Shown: positions 24,291 to 37,972, numbered from the stretch's first letter. The stretch: 64,000 nucleotides of DNA from Saururus chinensis (GCA_035235625.1 CP141142.1:17866995-17930994); one strand, 5' to 3'. A program made the numbers and translations. Notes: generated by a model not told the origin, from the sequence alone.

Positions 24291-25301
24291 TTATTCTTTT
24301 TGTTATTTACTATTTATGTTGGATGTAGCCAATGACTTCTTTTAATAATGCAATAGCGTACTTTGATTATTTGGTGTATGTCTTATTATGATTTTCTTTT
24401 GTGGCACTTAAGGCTTTGCCATGTACATGTTAATAAGTTACGTAAAATGTCCAACACTAGAGTCCTCCCTAAGCAACATAGAGACTAAAAATTTTATATC
24501 CGTCTAATCGTCCTAGCGGATCAATAGATTGCTCCTAAAACTAGTACTTTGACAAGTAAGAATTAAGAGTTCTAGCTTCAATGTACAATTTTTTTTTCTA
24601 TAGTGGAAACAAAAAAACTAATGACTATGCACATTCATGAACATTCTATCAAGCATTCATACCACAAACATGCAAATCACACATGAACACACAACGATTT
24701 AACTTGGAAAACCCAAACTTGGGTAAAATACAAGGACAACCTCACATGGCCAAATCAATGAACTAGCATGCAAGAATTTACAAGACCAAAAAATAACAAA
24801 CAACCACTTTAACTCGACACAAATGAAAAACACTTTTCTTTATTCAGTCTTCTCTGTTGCCAGGCTTCAAGTTTCTCCCTCTGTTGAACCCTTGAAGTTT
24901 TCCTTCTTTGTTTTATGTCTTAGTCTTCTTCTAGAGGATGAATCAAAGACTAATTTTTCAATTGTTGATCCACCTTTGAGTTTCTTCAACTCTTTTGAAG
25001 ACTTTGCTGCATCTCCTCAAGCTCTTGTGTGAAATGACCTATTTTGGGAAAGTGCGAGTTTTAGTGATCGATTGCTATAGATATTGATATACTGATGAAC
25101 AACCATTTGCTATAGTACTGCTATAAGAATTTGCTACCTGTTGTTATAGTAACAAAATTGAAAATTCTTGCCTATTAATCCCAATTAATCTTGAATGAAA
25201 ATTTTTACATACTTATGTAATATTTCTCTCATTCCTTTTCTCATAATCTAATATGATAAACCTTTTATCTTAAGTGTGTTAATGTGATGTGTGTGCATTT
25301 T
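24291..25301 (-). mobile_element. SIRE-like Copia leader and LTR fragment, reversed
   Basis: On the minus strand it follows the LTR and leader at 57250-58310. Matching points include the GCGGATCAATAGATTGCTCC phrase (24516-24535 on +, matching 58259-58278), the AGTGCATTGATTTGG region and the GCGATCGATTG-type motif near 25065. The 69-codon + strand frame at 24823-25032 is a shadow inside it. It ends where the + strand LTR of copy A2 begins. Confidence 0.6.
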
Positions 25302-26480
25302 TGTAAGAATATGTGAATTATATGTCAAGGTTGTTGGTTGATTTCTTTGTCTATTTCTAGAAGCCTTGTGTATGTATTGTGTCTATAATCTAATTGAAGT
25401 TGTCAAGTTGAGTTAGATTTAGAATTGACAGACTTTAAAACTAGGGCATACCTGTTTTTATAGATGAAGAAAGAAGACAGGTGACTGTTGAAAGTTTTTG
25501 AAGCTTATTTAGATCAAATTCGCATACCAAAATTACTTAGCCAAGTTTCAAAAGTGATTTCAGAGGTTTTAAAAAGTTTCAGGGTAAAAAGAGCAAAATG
25601 GTAAAAATGTAGACAGAACAATCAATCGCGAGAGAGACAATTAAACAAAATGATCAATCGGGCACTTGATTTTGTCCTTTGTAAAACGATGGCAAGAGGT
25701 ATCAATTGATCACTTTCGTGAATCGATCAATTTTTTGAAGTGTCGTGCACAAAACAAGTAGTGAATCATCGATGGCTGTTTGGAACGATCGATTGCTTCA
25801 AGGACATGTTATCCTAATTAATCCATTCTGATTTCAATTTCCTTCATTATTCAAGTCAAAGACCTAAAACCAACTTCAGGAGCTATATCAGAGTTAAGAA
25901 ATCACAAAATTGGAGAGTGAAAAACCTAGAGGAAATTAGAGAAAAAAAATTTATACCTTTTGCACATTGTTTTCTAAGGAGGATTCACATGAAGCTTTAA
26001 GTTAAAATCAATGGTGAATTCATGAAGCTATTCCACAACTAATAGGAGATTTCACACAAAGATGTTAAAGGAGTTGCAACATATCTTTGATGGGAAATTG
26101 AAGTTTTTTAAGGAAGGCAAAGTCAACATAACAAGAGGTTCTTGTTGAAGGCTAGAAGAAGACAAAGACAAAGTATGGAGGAAGAATAAAGTTTCAAGTG
26201 CTTGATGGAGAAGACTTGAAGGCCAACAACAACAAAGATTTGTAGAGATCTAAACAAGAAGAGCTTGTGTTAGAGTCAAAGCAATGATTGGTAGTTTGCT
26301 TGTGTCAATGTGAATTGTCTTGCTTGCTAGTAGTGCATTGATTTGGTTCCAATGTAGAACTGCTATTGTTTTTATGCCTTAGTTAGAGTTTTTTTATATT
26401 AAATTATTGTGTTCATGTGTGGATTAAATGCTTATGGATTGAATGATTGATACAACGTGCGTGAGGTTTAAGAGAATATT
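25302..26480 (+). mobile_element. 5' LTR of copy A2
   Basis: It starts TGTAAGAATATGTGAATT and follows the LTR at 18837-19920, including the CGATCAATCG-type motifs at 25620-25800. The end is approximate, as no clear primer-binding site was found. Leader sequence follows to 26865. Confidence 0.65.
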
Positions 26481-26865
26481 TACTTGATTTTGCTACGTAT
26501 AAAAATTATGCATAACAAAGCTAGAGCTCATAGTTTTTTTCTTCATAGATAATCAAACTAGGGGCAATTTGGTGATATGTTGTACTCTTCTAAATGGATA
26601 TTAAACTCAGAAATAGTAGCTGAGAGCAAATTATTAAAAAATTGATTTTGCTCCATGATATCAATATGATTTGACATGTTAATCTTCTATAGTTTGATTT
26701 CTTGTGCTAGAGAATTTGCTTAAGTTTACTTGTTTTTATATTAGAAATACTTGATTAAACTTGTTAATTTGTATGCTCTAGATTGCTAATCGCTCCTCTT
26801 ATAATTTTCCTTGGTTTAAGTGCTTAAATTGTGTTGCTTGGGTTGTTTTTGTTGGATTAAAATCA

Positions 26866-28806
26866 ATGGCCGGTGTTGAATAACTCATTAAATGAACATG
26901 GAGACTTAGAAAATCCAATGAATAAACCCCCCTTGTTTGGTGGACATAATTTCTCATATTGGAAAAATATTTAAAGTATTTATACAAGTGCTTGATGGGC
27001 AAGCCTGAAAATCGGTTGTAAAAGGCTAAAGTCCTCCAATGACTAAAGATGAGGATGGAAATTCTATTCTAAAAGATGAAACTAAATAGAATGTGTATAA
27101 GAATAAATTTGCAAATCAAAATAGTAAAGTTTTAGTGCATTATTCAATGTCGTAGGAAAACCACAATATAGGTTGATCTTTAATTATGTATCTCCCAAGG
27201 TTGCATGGGGTAAATTGGTAAAATATAATGAGCGAACTGAGGTAGTTAAGGTGTTAAGGCTACAAATGTTGACTGTAGAGTTTGAGAACTTGATAATGAG
27301 TGAGGAAGAGATAATTTCTAAATACTGTGCTAAAATTTAAGACACAGTAACCCATGTGATCAACTATGAGAGCCTATAAATGATTACCTTGTTGTGAGAA
27401 AGTTATTAAGGTCTTTGTCCTCTAAATTTAAAATTAAGGTATCTACAATTAATAAATTTAAGAAAATTGACACCTTAGATATTGATGAATTTGTTAGGAC
27501 CCTTAGAACCATTGGGATGCAAGAAGAGTCCTATGTGAAGAAAAAAGAGTCGTCTGAAAAGTCCAAGGTAAAACAGAATGCCCTTAAAGTAACTGAAAGT
27601 ACTTCCAAGAAAAATAAAGCGTTAAATACCTTAGATGAATCTAAAGAGTTTGAAGATGATGAAACACTAATGCTTTTTTGGCTAAGAACTTCAAGAAATT
27701 CATAAAAACTCAAAACATTAGATTTGACAATAAGGGACAAAATTATGGGAAGAGACAAGGAGATAAGAAAGATGAGAGGCAAGCTAATAAGACAAGAAGC
27801 ATTTAAAATACATTGAATGTGGTAAATTAGGTCACTTTGCTGTTGATTATCCTAACATTAATTATGATAATTTTTTTAATTACAAACCTAAGAAATCAAA
27901 GGGGTTTTATTATAAGAGAAATGGAAAGGTGCTTGAAGCAACTTACTCTGATGAAGAAGAGTTGTGCAACTATACTACCTTCCATGCAAGTGTGAAGCAT
28001 GACAATTATGAAGAAAATTCTCATGAGTTCTCTTCTCTTGAAGAGAACTCAGAGTGTAAGGTTGATTATGATAAGTTTAAGGGATTCCTCCAACAACTCT
28101 TACTCCTGACTAAGAAAACCAAAATCCTTATGAGTGAGTTGAAGAAGAAAGAAGATGAACTAGTTTTGCTTCTCAAGATGCAAATAGGTTAATGAAGTTG
28201 AATAACAAAATTGAAATAGAGGTGCATGACCTTAGGAAAGAGACCTAGAGAGTGAGAAAGAGAAGTCTAGTGCCCTCAATAGAGAATTTATGTCATCTGA
28301 AGAGAACTTTAAAAAAAAATCAAGAGTGGGAAAAAGAAGTTGGAGACTATGCTTAACATTGGTCAAACTTACAAAATAGGCCTAAGTTTTAGGAATTTCT
28401 TGTCTACCTCCTTAGCAAAGCCTACTATCTTTGTGAAGGTAAAAGAAAGTATTAAAGACCCTAAATAGTGACCAACCCACTTAGGTCAAGAGTGAAAAGA
28501 GGTAAGATAGATTCTAGTATTGTAGGTGTATATGATATTTGCCACAGTGAGACCCATACTAGAAGAGAATGTCATAAGAATTACCTTTTCAAACTTATGT
28601 TAATGAAGAATGAGATGAAGCACATGACCCCCTCTACCCCTAAGTTGCCCCACTAAATGTATGAAAAGAAGATGAAGAGAGTGTGGGTGAAGAAGGTTGA
28701 TGTTCAAGCCTTGATGGATCAATTAGAAAGAGCAAGGAAGCTTGCCTTAGGTTGCCTTAAGATTGGGTGCCTAGGCATGGCTAAGGAGTCTCAAATCCTT
28801 AAGTAA
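26866..28806 (+). mobile_element. gag relic of copy A2 (SIRE-like)
   Basis: The start is at ATGGCCGG. Pieces read NKPPLFGGHNFSYWK (the opening of Copia gags of the DUF4219/UBN2 type), then VGKPQYRLIF, then FENLIMSEEEI, then a lysine-rich segment at 27394-27705, then a zinc knuckle with ECGKLGHFAVD near 27820, a coiled coil (27929-28192) and a second knuckle CHSETHTRREC near 28540. It would form capsid-like particles and bind RNA. Best preserved are 27394-27705 and 27929-28192. It is a fossil with several breaks. Confidence 0.65.
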
Positions 28807-30640
28807 GAGATTCTGATTTGTGTTCTTGGTTTAATTCTTTCTATAGTTTGGACATTCATGTTTTCAGTTTTATCGCATTTTACTTTGTTTTTACATGTCT
28901 TTAATTCAAAGGTTTTGAATAGAAAAAAATGGAGTATGATCCAAAACTAAAAAAAAGGTAGTGTAGTTTTAGCTTGGTTTTGCAATTGGCTTTGTTTCTT
29001 ATTTTTGATAAGTTTGGCTCTTGAGACATTGAGATTAATTTTCTTTTAAGTTAAAAAGTAACATGATTAGTAGTCAAACTTACCTTAACTAAGAGAAGGA
29101 TACACCAAGGAGAGTGAATATCAATTTGATTTTCTTTTTCTTGATGTTGTAATTCTTAGACTTTAAAAACTTGCACACATCATGTTGAGACTCAAGTCAC
29201 TTTTCTGAATGAACATCAGGAGAGAATTTTTAAATAAAGGTTGACTTTGGCATTTGGATTTTAGTGAAGCCTAGGTGATCAAATAAGAGGATTTTTAGCT
29301 CGATTTCTTTAGATAAAGGAAGTATCCTCCTAAAGATGATGAGAAAGGGCTACCTATTTAGGTCGTCCTAGGATAGTGTGAAACTCCCATCTACTTGACA
29401 TCAAGAAAAATAAATAAAAAAAATTGAATGATGCAAGAGGAGAGGCTCAAAAAGAGCAAAACCCAAAAAACATGTATAGAGGAAAAAATACCATAACTTA
29501 AAAATAGTCGTGAACATATAGATTATGAGCTTTTTGATTATTTTTATTTGTAAAAAAAAGTATGTACATAGATTCTAACTAAAGAGAGTTGCAAAATGTG
29601 AACTTAGTCTTTACTAGGGTCTAAATAAATTTGTCTCAGTTCAGTTAAGGGTGATCTTGCTCGATTCAATATTAAAAGAGACAAGAGTTGACTACATTTG
29701 TAATTTTTCTAATAATTAATAAAAGATGATTAATGTGTCAAAAATAAGAGAATAAAATTAACAATCACATACCAATGGTTGACTGATCTAAGGCAAGGCA
29801 CTAAAGAACATAATTTGTGGATGCACTTAGATAAAAAGAGAATTGATTACAAAATCATCAAAATAAAGCTCAACTTTGCTTATTTTCATTGTTTTCATTT
29901 TTAATTTAAGTTCTGAATATCAATTTTTTTTTATTTTGATAGAAAATTCTTCCAATAATCTTAGGAATTTATAAGAATTTTTTTAAATTTTTTGAATTTT
30001 TGTAATATTTATTATTTTTGTAATATTTATTATTTTTGGAAAGTTTATTATTTTTAAGCTTTGTTTAATATTTGAACACACTTTATTTCAACTCTATTTC
30101 GTAGTAAACTCTCTGAAAGAGTCCTTAAGAGGTCATTTGAGGAGTTTTTGCGCGCTTCAAGACCGATTTTTACTTTAGTGAAAGTCAGTTCCAAGGCATT
30201 TGATTTTTAGTGTGTTTTTCATGAGATTTGAATTGGTAGATTTGTTAGAAATAAGTAGATCTAGCTTTATTTAAACTTTCATGAAATTTGATCAATTAAT
30301 AATTGAGATTTCATGAAAAATCAAGTTCGGTTTCAATGTTTTTGCACAATATTGGAATATTTCAAATTCAGTCATTTTTTTTTATCAAAATTGACATTAG
30401 GTTCAGTTATAAAGTTTGATTTACTCTCTAAGATCTACTTTGGGTTCAAATTTTGAGTCATTATGACACAAATATTTTATAGGGTTTATTTAAAATTTAA
30501 AATTTGACCTTTTGGTACATTTTTCAAGGAGTTTTTGAAATTCTAGGATGTTGATTATTGTTATTTATTTATTCCCAAGTTATGCTTAGTCCTCGGTTGT
30601 TTAATTGTCAATTAATTTAGCTTGAGATGAATTATATGCA
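28807..30640 (+). other. Non-coding interior of copy A2
   Basis: It aligns with 15532-17440 in copy A1. No pol domain was seen in any frame. It contains T-rich runs near 29930 and 30000 and no internal repeat worth naming. Confidence 0.6.
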
Positions 30641-31340
30641 AGAGGAGCTTACTCCATATATGCCTAGAGACAGAAGTGGAGTGAGGCTCGTCCATATTGG
30701 ATAGAGTACTTGCGCAAGACCTCTACATTGGGTCAGTGTGTGTACCTTAGGCTGGTTAGGCTGTGGTATACATCACTCTGTTTGGAGGATGATGATGCAC
30801 TAGTTGCAGTGGCAGGTAGTGTTCATGTGCGAGTGGCACCTGACATCTTTGTTGTGTTATTGGTTGTTAGAGGAGGCAACTTACATTTCCATATGATAGT
30901 GAGTTTGACTAGGAGTTTGCTTGGTTTTTCGAGAAGACCAGAGCTGGAGGTGTCATTACTTGTATATTCTATGACACAAGATTTTAGGCTGCTACATGTC
31001 ATTGTTCATCATGACATTTAAAGTGCTAGGAAGGAGAGACTAGATATGACAATGACACAACTTATACACTTCCTAGCACATCCACAACTAGAGTTGGATT
31101 TGCCCTTTATCATTATCGGTAGGATTATGACATTTCTACATGGTCACACCCATGAGATGTTATCATATCCGTACATCATGTGTGAGATTTTTATTGTAGT
31201 ACATGTGAGGATAGCTAGAGAAGAGCCCACTATGATTAGGTAGTTTACAATTGAGCTTGAAGTGGTTTGTAGGATGTTATCTCACCATCAAGGTGATGTT
31301 CATAAGCCACATCGAGTAGAAGATGCATCAAGAGAGGCAC
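30641..31340 (+). mobile_element. Second ORF relic of copy A2, putative plant transposon protein-like
   Basis: The pieces read LWYTSLCLEDDDALVAVAG, VHVRVAPDIFVVLLVV, RRPELEVSLLVYSM, RLLHVIVHHDI, LELDLPFIIIGRIMTFL and MLSYPYIM. They match the A1 ORF piece by piece. The order fits the putative plant transposon protein (Transposase_32-type) pattern. This is the better preserved of the two copies: 30710-31021 and 31046-31243 are open. Function is unknown, and there is nothing like a catalytic triad of a transposase. Confidence 0.5.
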
Positions 31341-31354
31341 TGGCACTGATGGAT

Positions 31355-31815
31355 GATCCATATATCTTCAGAATTATGAATTTTTTCCTGCAATAGCAAT
31401 TGTAGCCATGGAAGGCTTCTTTCCAATGCCACCGAATCATATCAATCCAAATTATAAATAACAAGATATGGCCGAAAGACTAAGGTTGTGTCAATATGTC
31501 CAAATTAACTTCTTCCTGAATTTAGTTCTCTTGATGTAAATCTGAAATCTAACGGGTGCAAAAGGTTATGTTCGACTATTCATTGCATGTTTAGATCATT
31601 AGGAGCCTATTTTTGACTTTTAAATAGCTTTGGGGAGTTGGGCTTTTCTTCCTCTTCTACTTGGATCATGTTGAAGTCTGTTTAGATATGTAAACAAAAC
31701 TAAGGTCCAAGTCACCTATTCAAACATAAATAGCCCAAACAAGTAGTGAATTAACACAAAATATGATTGTAATTCAAGATTTTAAAGCATCTAATTGAAT
31801 ATTATTTTAGTGCAT
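31355..31815 (-). mobile_element. Fragment of an H-family LTR
   Basis: It matches the last 465 bp (in + direction) of the solo LTR at 37973-39388, starting at GATCCATATATCTTCAG and ending near TTTTAGTGCATAAA. It starts almost at the base where other H copies are broken (equivalent to 38924). Confidence 0.75.
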
Positions 31816-33126
31816 AAAAACACTTAGTCTTTATCTTCATTGATAATTGGACAAGGGTGAATCTAGTGATCCGCTATACTTTTCTATATGAATATTAAAC
31901 TCATAGTTTTTACCGATGAAAACACTTTCGAGCCTTTTGATATGCTTCATCTTCACCATATAATCTTGACTAGTAAATATTATATCTTATGACTCAAATT
32001 ACACATCAATTTGATATTATTTTGTTCACCGAAATAAGCTAATACAGTACATATAGTTGCATATTTTCTTGCAATATCCCCCCTTTGCTATTTAGTGACA
32101 AAACACTACAACCCATTATCTAAAATGAAAATTGCAATTCATAGTGCATCAAACAAACTTTGACATTTGTTCAACTTTGACATTGACTCTCCCCCTAACT
32201 TATGATGCACATATCTAATGGTGTGGTGATCTTCTACTTGTAATTATCCTACATATTACAAACAAGAACATATATGCATAATATTGCTCCTGAAAATAAG
32301 TAAATATAAAGTTTAAATGTTTAAGTACTTGTTATGTATGATATTTAAATTCCATTAAATTTTCTCTACATTTGACATATTAGTCACATACTACTCTCCC
32401 CATTATGTCTAAAATAAACAAAGGTTGGTACAAAAACATGCTGAGAAACAATACGTTAAGCAACCACATAAAAAATTTAGATTAGGAAGAATCATGTCAA
32501 TATGTTTATCATATAGAAAAAATATAAGCAATCAAGTCTAATCAAAACCATTAGTTAGAAGATAAATAAAAACAAACATGCAACATTCACATCTCAAACT
32601 AAATAAACAATAGATCTCTACTTCAATAAACTCATCACGTGCAATGGTTTCTGACTTATTTATTCAAAACATTCTAATATCAATCAGTAATTAGAAACCA
32701 CAATTCATAGAATCAGTCAAAATCATCATCACCTTTCAGAATTCATATAGTTCACCAATCTCAAATCAAATCAAAACTTTTAAATCTATAGAACTTAAGG
32801 TTTAGCAATATAAATTCATGAAACCGTAGGGCAATGCAAATTTATGCTCATCTAGAAACCTAATGCAAAAATTAGTAAAGAAACAACCTAGAATTGACTG
32901 AAACTCAATGACTTTATATAATAAAAAACATGTTGATCTCTCTTGTTAAATTTCATTAATTTAACCTTTAATCAAAGCGCATCCACATATTACGGTAAGT
33001 TATACCTTAACTTGTATACTTTGTCTTCATAAGTTTTTCATTCTCAATCTTCATTTCTTCAATTTAATATTTTAATCCACTTTTTTTAAAATTTTTAAGT
33101 AACCAACAATGTTTAACTATTGTCTC
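31816..33126 (-). mobile_element. Reversed 3' end of a SIRE-like Copia: LTR start, polypurine tract, 3' non-coding part
   Basis: On the minus strand AGCAAAGGGGGGATAT (about 32075-32090) is a polypurine tract and TGCAAGAAAATATGCA (from 32073) opens an LTR. That LTR matches the one at 57104, for example around TAATTTGAGTCATA. The LTR is cut near 31890-31816. From 32090 to 33126 is AT-rich 3' non-coding sequence with no coding similarity. Confidence 0.55.
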
Positions 33127-34253
33127 TGTAAGAACACAAGTGACCTTCTTCATATGTTGGCTTATTGTCGAGACTAAAACAATGTCATGAAATGTATATT
33201 TTGAGTCAGCTTATAGCTTGAAGATGGATTTTTGAAGGTAGTACGAAAAGAAGACTCATATATGCGTTTTGTCATATAAAAGCATGCGCACACACCACAT
33301 TCACACACTATATAGTAAAAGAGACCTTAAGTGAAAGAATGGTAAAGTTTGGAGTTTAAAAAAGTGAAAATGAAAATTTAAGAGAGTGATCGATTGTTTC
33401 TATAGAGCGATCAATTGGCACTTGAAATCGCTATGTGTAAAATGAAGCAAAGAGTTTGTGATCAATAGGCATGTTGAAGCGATCAATTAGTTTGAAGAGT
33501 CATAAAGAAAAATATAGGGAGTAATTGATCACGCTGTGGAAATGATCAACCATTGGAGTGACAAGTGGCCAAATTTAAAATTTTTGGTTTATGAGTCTAT
33601 GAAAAGGGATTACATTATGATAGAGGAAGAGAGAAGACCTAGAAAACTTTGAGAGCTTGTGTGGAATCTCTTCAATGGAGTTTTGAGAAAGTTGTCTTCT
33701 AAATTATGAGAATCCCTACCATAAATCAAAAGATTGATATGAGGTGAGATTAGAGCACAAACCACATGGTGTTTGCTAAAACTTGTTGCTGAGAAGATCA
33801 AGTGAATAGAAGATTCATTTTGAGCAGGAGATGAAAGATCTATGTTGATCAAGCACAAAGAAAAAGATCAAGCTATCAACGATAAACAACCAAGGAGTGG
33901 TTGATTAAGAATTTAAGAGTGGTGTGAAGATCTAGCCGGTTTGAAGAAAAAGAAGGATCTTTCATTTATATAATAGGTATTTTTATAATCTTGCGTTTAC
34001 ATAATGCATAGTTGATTTGGACAGAAAGTCCCATGGTTTTTTCCTTGTTGGGTTTCCATGTAAAAATTCTTGTATGTTTTGGTTGCTGATTAATTACAAT
34101 TTTTTTGTTAGAACATAATTGAATTAGGAGGGTTTAATTGATCAAATTCTAGGTTTGATTTATTTAAAGGGTAAAAATAATTCTTTTAATAGGTTAGAGA
34201 CACTTTATTTTCTCGCTTTGTCTAAGCCACACATGTAGTTCAACAAACCAACA
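33127..34253 (+). mobile_element. 5' LTR of a SIRE-like Copia (element F)
   Basis: It starts TGTAAGAACACAAGTG and ends …CCAACA, followed after two bases by a primer-binding site. It carries the GCGATCAATTGG / GATCGATTG motifs (33390-33550) typical of this LTR group. Confidence 0.7.
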
Positions 34254-34255
34254 AA

Positions 34256-34267
34256 TGGTATCTGAGG
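34256..34267 (+). other. Primer-binding site of Copia element F
   Basis: TGGTATCTGAGG is close to the initiator-Met-tRNA primer motif TGGTATCAGAGC used by most plant Copia elements, and it stands two bases after the LTR. Confidence 0.75.
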
Positions 34268-34379
34268 ACATTTTGAACTATTCTGAGATTTTTCCCTCGT
34301 GATTGCTTAATTTTGATTGGTTGACATGTAATTTAAAAGCATGCTTAGCTTGTCTTTATTTGTGTCAAATTTTATTGTG

Positions 34380-35085
34380 GCTAGGAATAATCATATTTTT
34401 GATTAATTGAAGTTGCTTAGAGAAAACTTTTGTACTTTGGAACATGAGAATCCTCAACTTGTACAAGTCTTTACGTGAAATCAAAAATATTGAGTTGCTT
34501 GAGAAAATTGAATGGTTGGAAGAGGAATTGAAAGCTTCAAATTCTAAATTGAAAGAATTTGTCAAAGGAAGAGAAAAACTTGATAAAATTCTCTTCTATG
34601 GTCAATCTTGAGTTGAAAAAAGTATTAGGGTATGTGGGACAAAAGAATATAAATTCTATGGGAATCACTAAATTTGTTAAGGCTAAAGATTTGAATAATC
34701 ATGGTGCTAGCACTTCTAAGTCTAAATTTTTAATTGGAACACAATTGATTAAGATAGATCTAGTACCTAAAATTGAGTCAAACAAGAACAAATTAGTGAC
34801 AAAACCATAATTTATAAGAGACAATGTGAAAATTGACTTGCTCAGATAAATCACATGGATTTGAAAAAGCGTAAGAGAACTTAGTATAAAAATTCAATGT
34901 CTTGGACATAGAAATCACACACATATTTCTCCAAGATCTCATAAGTTTGCTCATTATGGGTATCATAAGAATGGATAATGAGCAAATACAAAGAATCTTA
35001 AGAATGCTAACATGAAAGAAATCTCAGTGAAATTCAAGAATTTGTGAAAACTAAGACAACTTAGGTGAAGAGAAACAATGTAAAA
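34380..35085 (+). mobile_element. gag C-terminal relic, Copia element F
   Basis: The pieces are a coiled-coil stretch (34440-34570, …IEWLEEELKASNSKLKE), then KVLGYVGQKNIN…TKFVKAKDLNN. This follows the C-terminal half of SIRE-type gags. The N-terminal half of gag is absent. The 83-codon frame at 34559-34810 belongs here. Confidence 0.5.
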
Positions 35086-36762
35086 TGTCTTGTTGTGCAC
35101 ACTGCCATGAAAACTCAACACATAACATGTGGTATTTAGATAGTGGATGCTCAAATATATGACTAATGATAGATCTAGATTTACTAATTTGGTAGAAAAG
35201 TTTGATGGAAAAGTCACTTTTGGAGATGGGAGTACCATGAAAATAGATGGGATGGGCACTTTGAAAGTTTCGAGATTGCTTGATTTTAATAATGCTTTGT
35301 ATGTGAGTGGTTTCAAAGCTAATCTTTTGAGCATTAGTCAAATTTGTAACTCTGGGTTTGTTGCCAAATATATAGAGAAGGCTTGTTATATTATTGAAAA
35401 ATCCGAAATGACTTGTGTGAAAGGCTTAAGAGCACATCATAATCGTTATTTGTTTGATCCTATTTATTTGACAAACTTGTCCTTACTTGATAATACTTAC
35501 TCCTGATATCAAAGATTAAGACATGTGAATTTTAGAGATTTTAACAAAAATAGTAAAGGAATGGATCATTAGAGGTGCTCCTAATTTGAAAACCCCTGAA
35601 AACTTTGTATGTGGTGCCTGTCAAAAAGGTAAATAATCAAAATCCCATCATAAAAAGCAAAATCATGTGAGAATTGAAAGACTATTAGAGTTGATTCATA
35701 TGGACCTTATAGGACCAATGCGAACAACTGGTTTGGGTGGTAAAAAGTACATCTTGATGATAGTGGATGACTTATAACGATTAACTTGGGTAGATTTTCT
35801 TTGAGAAAAGTCATATGCTTTTGAAATATGTAAAACAATTCCCCTTACCATGCAAGACATAAGTTGTCTGAAAATCAAAAATATTAGAAGTGACAGAGAC
35901 GGGGAACTCACAGACTTTATGTTTAAAGAATTTTGTGATACACATAGAATTCATCGTGAGTTCTCATCCCCTAAAACTCCTCAACAAAATGAGAGAGTTG
36001 AATGAAAGTATAGGATTATTCAAGAAATGACTAGGGTTATGCTAAATGAAAAAAATTTGCCTAAATATTTTTAGGCAAAAGCTGTAAGCACTGTTACTTA
36101 CACCCTCAATAGAATCCACTTGAGACATGACACTGTCCAAAGTCCTTATGAGTTGCGGAGAGGTAAAAAGCCCACAATCAAAACACATAAGAGTCTGTAG
36201 AAGTGCTTTTCATATCTTAAGACATAGGGAAGTTTTAGAAAATTTCAATAGTAAGGGTATGATGAAATTTTTCTTGGATATTCTCTAACAAGTAGAGCAT
36301 ATAGGGTTTATAACAACATAACTTGAACCATTATGGAATTTTTCAATGTGGTTGCGAACAATGCAAAAAATTTTAAAACCCAAAACAATCAGCATGAGAA
36401 AAGAAACAAAAACATGTTTATTGCTATGATTTTGATGATTTAGCTAATGTGTTTAGTGATGCAAAAAAAATAAAAAAAAATAGGTGGAAGTTCATGATGA
36501 TCATATTCATGAAATTAAAGTTTCAGAAGAAGAAGAAAAGCCGCAAGTTCAAACTAGGCAAGTACCTAATTGGGTTAAAAAAGTTCATTCTGAAACTTAT
36601 ATTATTTGTGACATCAATGAAGGAGTGAGAACAAGCTACCAATTAGAAGAATAAATAAAATTATCTTGTTATGTATCTCTTATTGAACCAAAGAAGATTG
36701 ATGAAGCTCTTCAGGATAATAATTGGATAAATGCAAATAATAGTAACTAGGACAATTTATTA
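35086..36762 (+). mobile_element. Protease, integrase and first part of reverse transcriptase, Copia element F
   Basis: The order is as in all Copia pols. The aspartic protease site WYLDSGCS stands at 35130. KVTFGDGSTMKIDGMGTL and LLSISQICNSGF follow (35147-35506). The GAG-pre-integrase LRHVNFRDF is near 35517. The integrase core has HMDLIGPM near 35697 and ILMIVDDL. The integrase end is FLGYSLTSRAYRVYN near 36270. The reverse transcriptase opens with EPKKIDEALQDNNW near 36690. The similarity stops at 36763, the left inversion junction. It has many breaks and no working pol. Confidence 0.8.
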
Positions 36763-36763
36763 G

Positions 36764-37737
36764 GCTGGCATGCAATGGGACAGCTAGTTAACTAACCCAA
36801 GCCCAGCACATGGAGAATCTTTCCATTAGTTTGATATACATAAGAAAAGACAATGGGGCTGATTAGATAACTAAAGGAAGACTCAAAGATACTTATTTCC
36901 TAAATAAATCATTGATTTATTTTATTGATTTAGAATCTAATTATTTCTAAAAAAGTAACCAATCAAGCAATCGATCAGGATGCAATCAAGAGAGATGATT
37001 GGACTTTCCCCTTTGAAGCAACCCCTTCTACTCCTATGAATAGAGGGGTGGACATGATAGAGGTATCATCCCCTCCTCTTTGGAGCTCTATTCTCCTATT
37101 TTTCTTCTCTTCTTCTCTTCTTTTATATTTTTATTTTTAGTTTTATTGTAATGGCTTTCTAAGTTCTCAAGCTAAGGCTGTAGGTGATTTGTAACAATAT
37201 ATTGGAGTTCTATTCATGTTTCATGAATGGTTTCAAGTAAGTAGTGGTTATTTAAAGTGTTATTCATTTAATATTGTTCTTTTTCTTGTTTCTTTGTGAT
37301 TTGGATACATAAGATGCTTGAAGGCTCTCTTTCTTGATCTTTTGTGATTTTGATACATAGAACTCTTGAAGAAACAATTATTTTTATCTTTCATCTATCC
37401 AAAGTATTTTCTATCTTTATTTTTATTTTTAATATTTATATCTTCCGGTTAGATAGAATCTTCATTTCATTCTAACTGAGATAACATGATACATGAAGAA
37501 CATCATAAGATGCTACAATGACCCTTAATGCCTTAGTATTTTTTCTTCTTGATTTCTTAACTCGTTATTGCCTCAATACTCTTCTACTCTTTTTTTTTAA
37601 TTTTTCTTTCCTCTATTTTTTTCGTAATCATTTTCTTTGTTGAACAAGGCTTTCCCAATGGATCGACCTTGTCTACTACAATTAGCAAGTAAAATAAATC
37701 TGAATTTGACTTCTTCATAGTCATGGATATAGCAGCA
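36764..37737 (+). mobile_element. H-family LTR, first piece of the split solo LTR
   Basis: This is the reverse complement of the 37973-38918 part of the intact H LTR. Its right end, TATAGCAGCA (37737), is the LTR terminus. It is followed by ACTGG (37738-37742), the complement of the CCAGT found after the other piece at 47554. The left end is the inversion junction. Confidence 0.85.
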
Positions 37738-37972
37738 ACTGGTCCACTAGTGTGGGGATGATAGGGTGTATCCACTTTATGCATGATAAAATATTTCTTC
37801 AGTTAGACTCAAATGCCCTATTACAAAAATGACCACCTCCATCAGTAATGATAGCTCGAGGAGTACCAAAGCAAGAAAAAATATTTTCTTTAAAGAACCT
37901 GACCACAATTTTATGGTCATTTGTCTTGCATGGGTACAACTTCAACCCATTTGGGAACATAGTCTACAAGGT
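37738..37972 (-). mobile_element. Integrase core relic of the Athila-like gypsy element
   Basis: On the minus strand VDYVPKWVEVV and HKVDTPYHPHTSGPV mark the core domain of a Ty3-gypsy integrase. The piece is bounded by two separate H LTR insertions, at 37973 and 37737. Confidence 0.75.

Larger units (their letters stand above)
25302..31340 (+). mobile_element. Pol-less SIRE/Maximus-like Copia element (copy A2), fossil
   Basis: It has the same order as copy A1: LTR, leader, gag, ~1.8 kb non-coding, second ORF. The right part (polypurine tract and 3' LTR) is absent; an H-family LTR piece follows at 31355. The two copies match through coding and non-coding parts, which defines the family. Both ORFs carry several breaks. 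Confidence 0.65.
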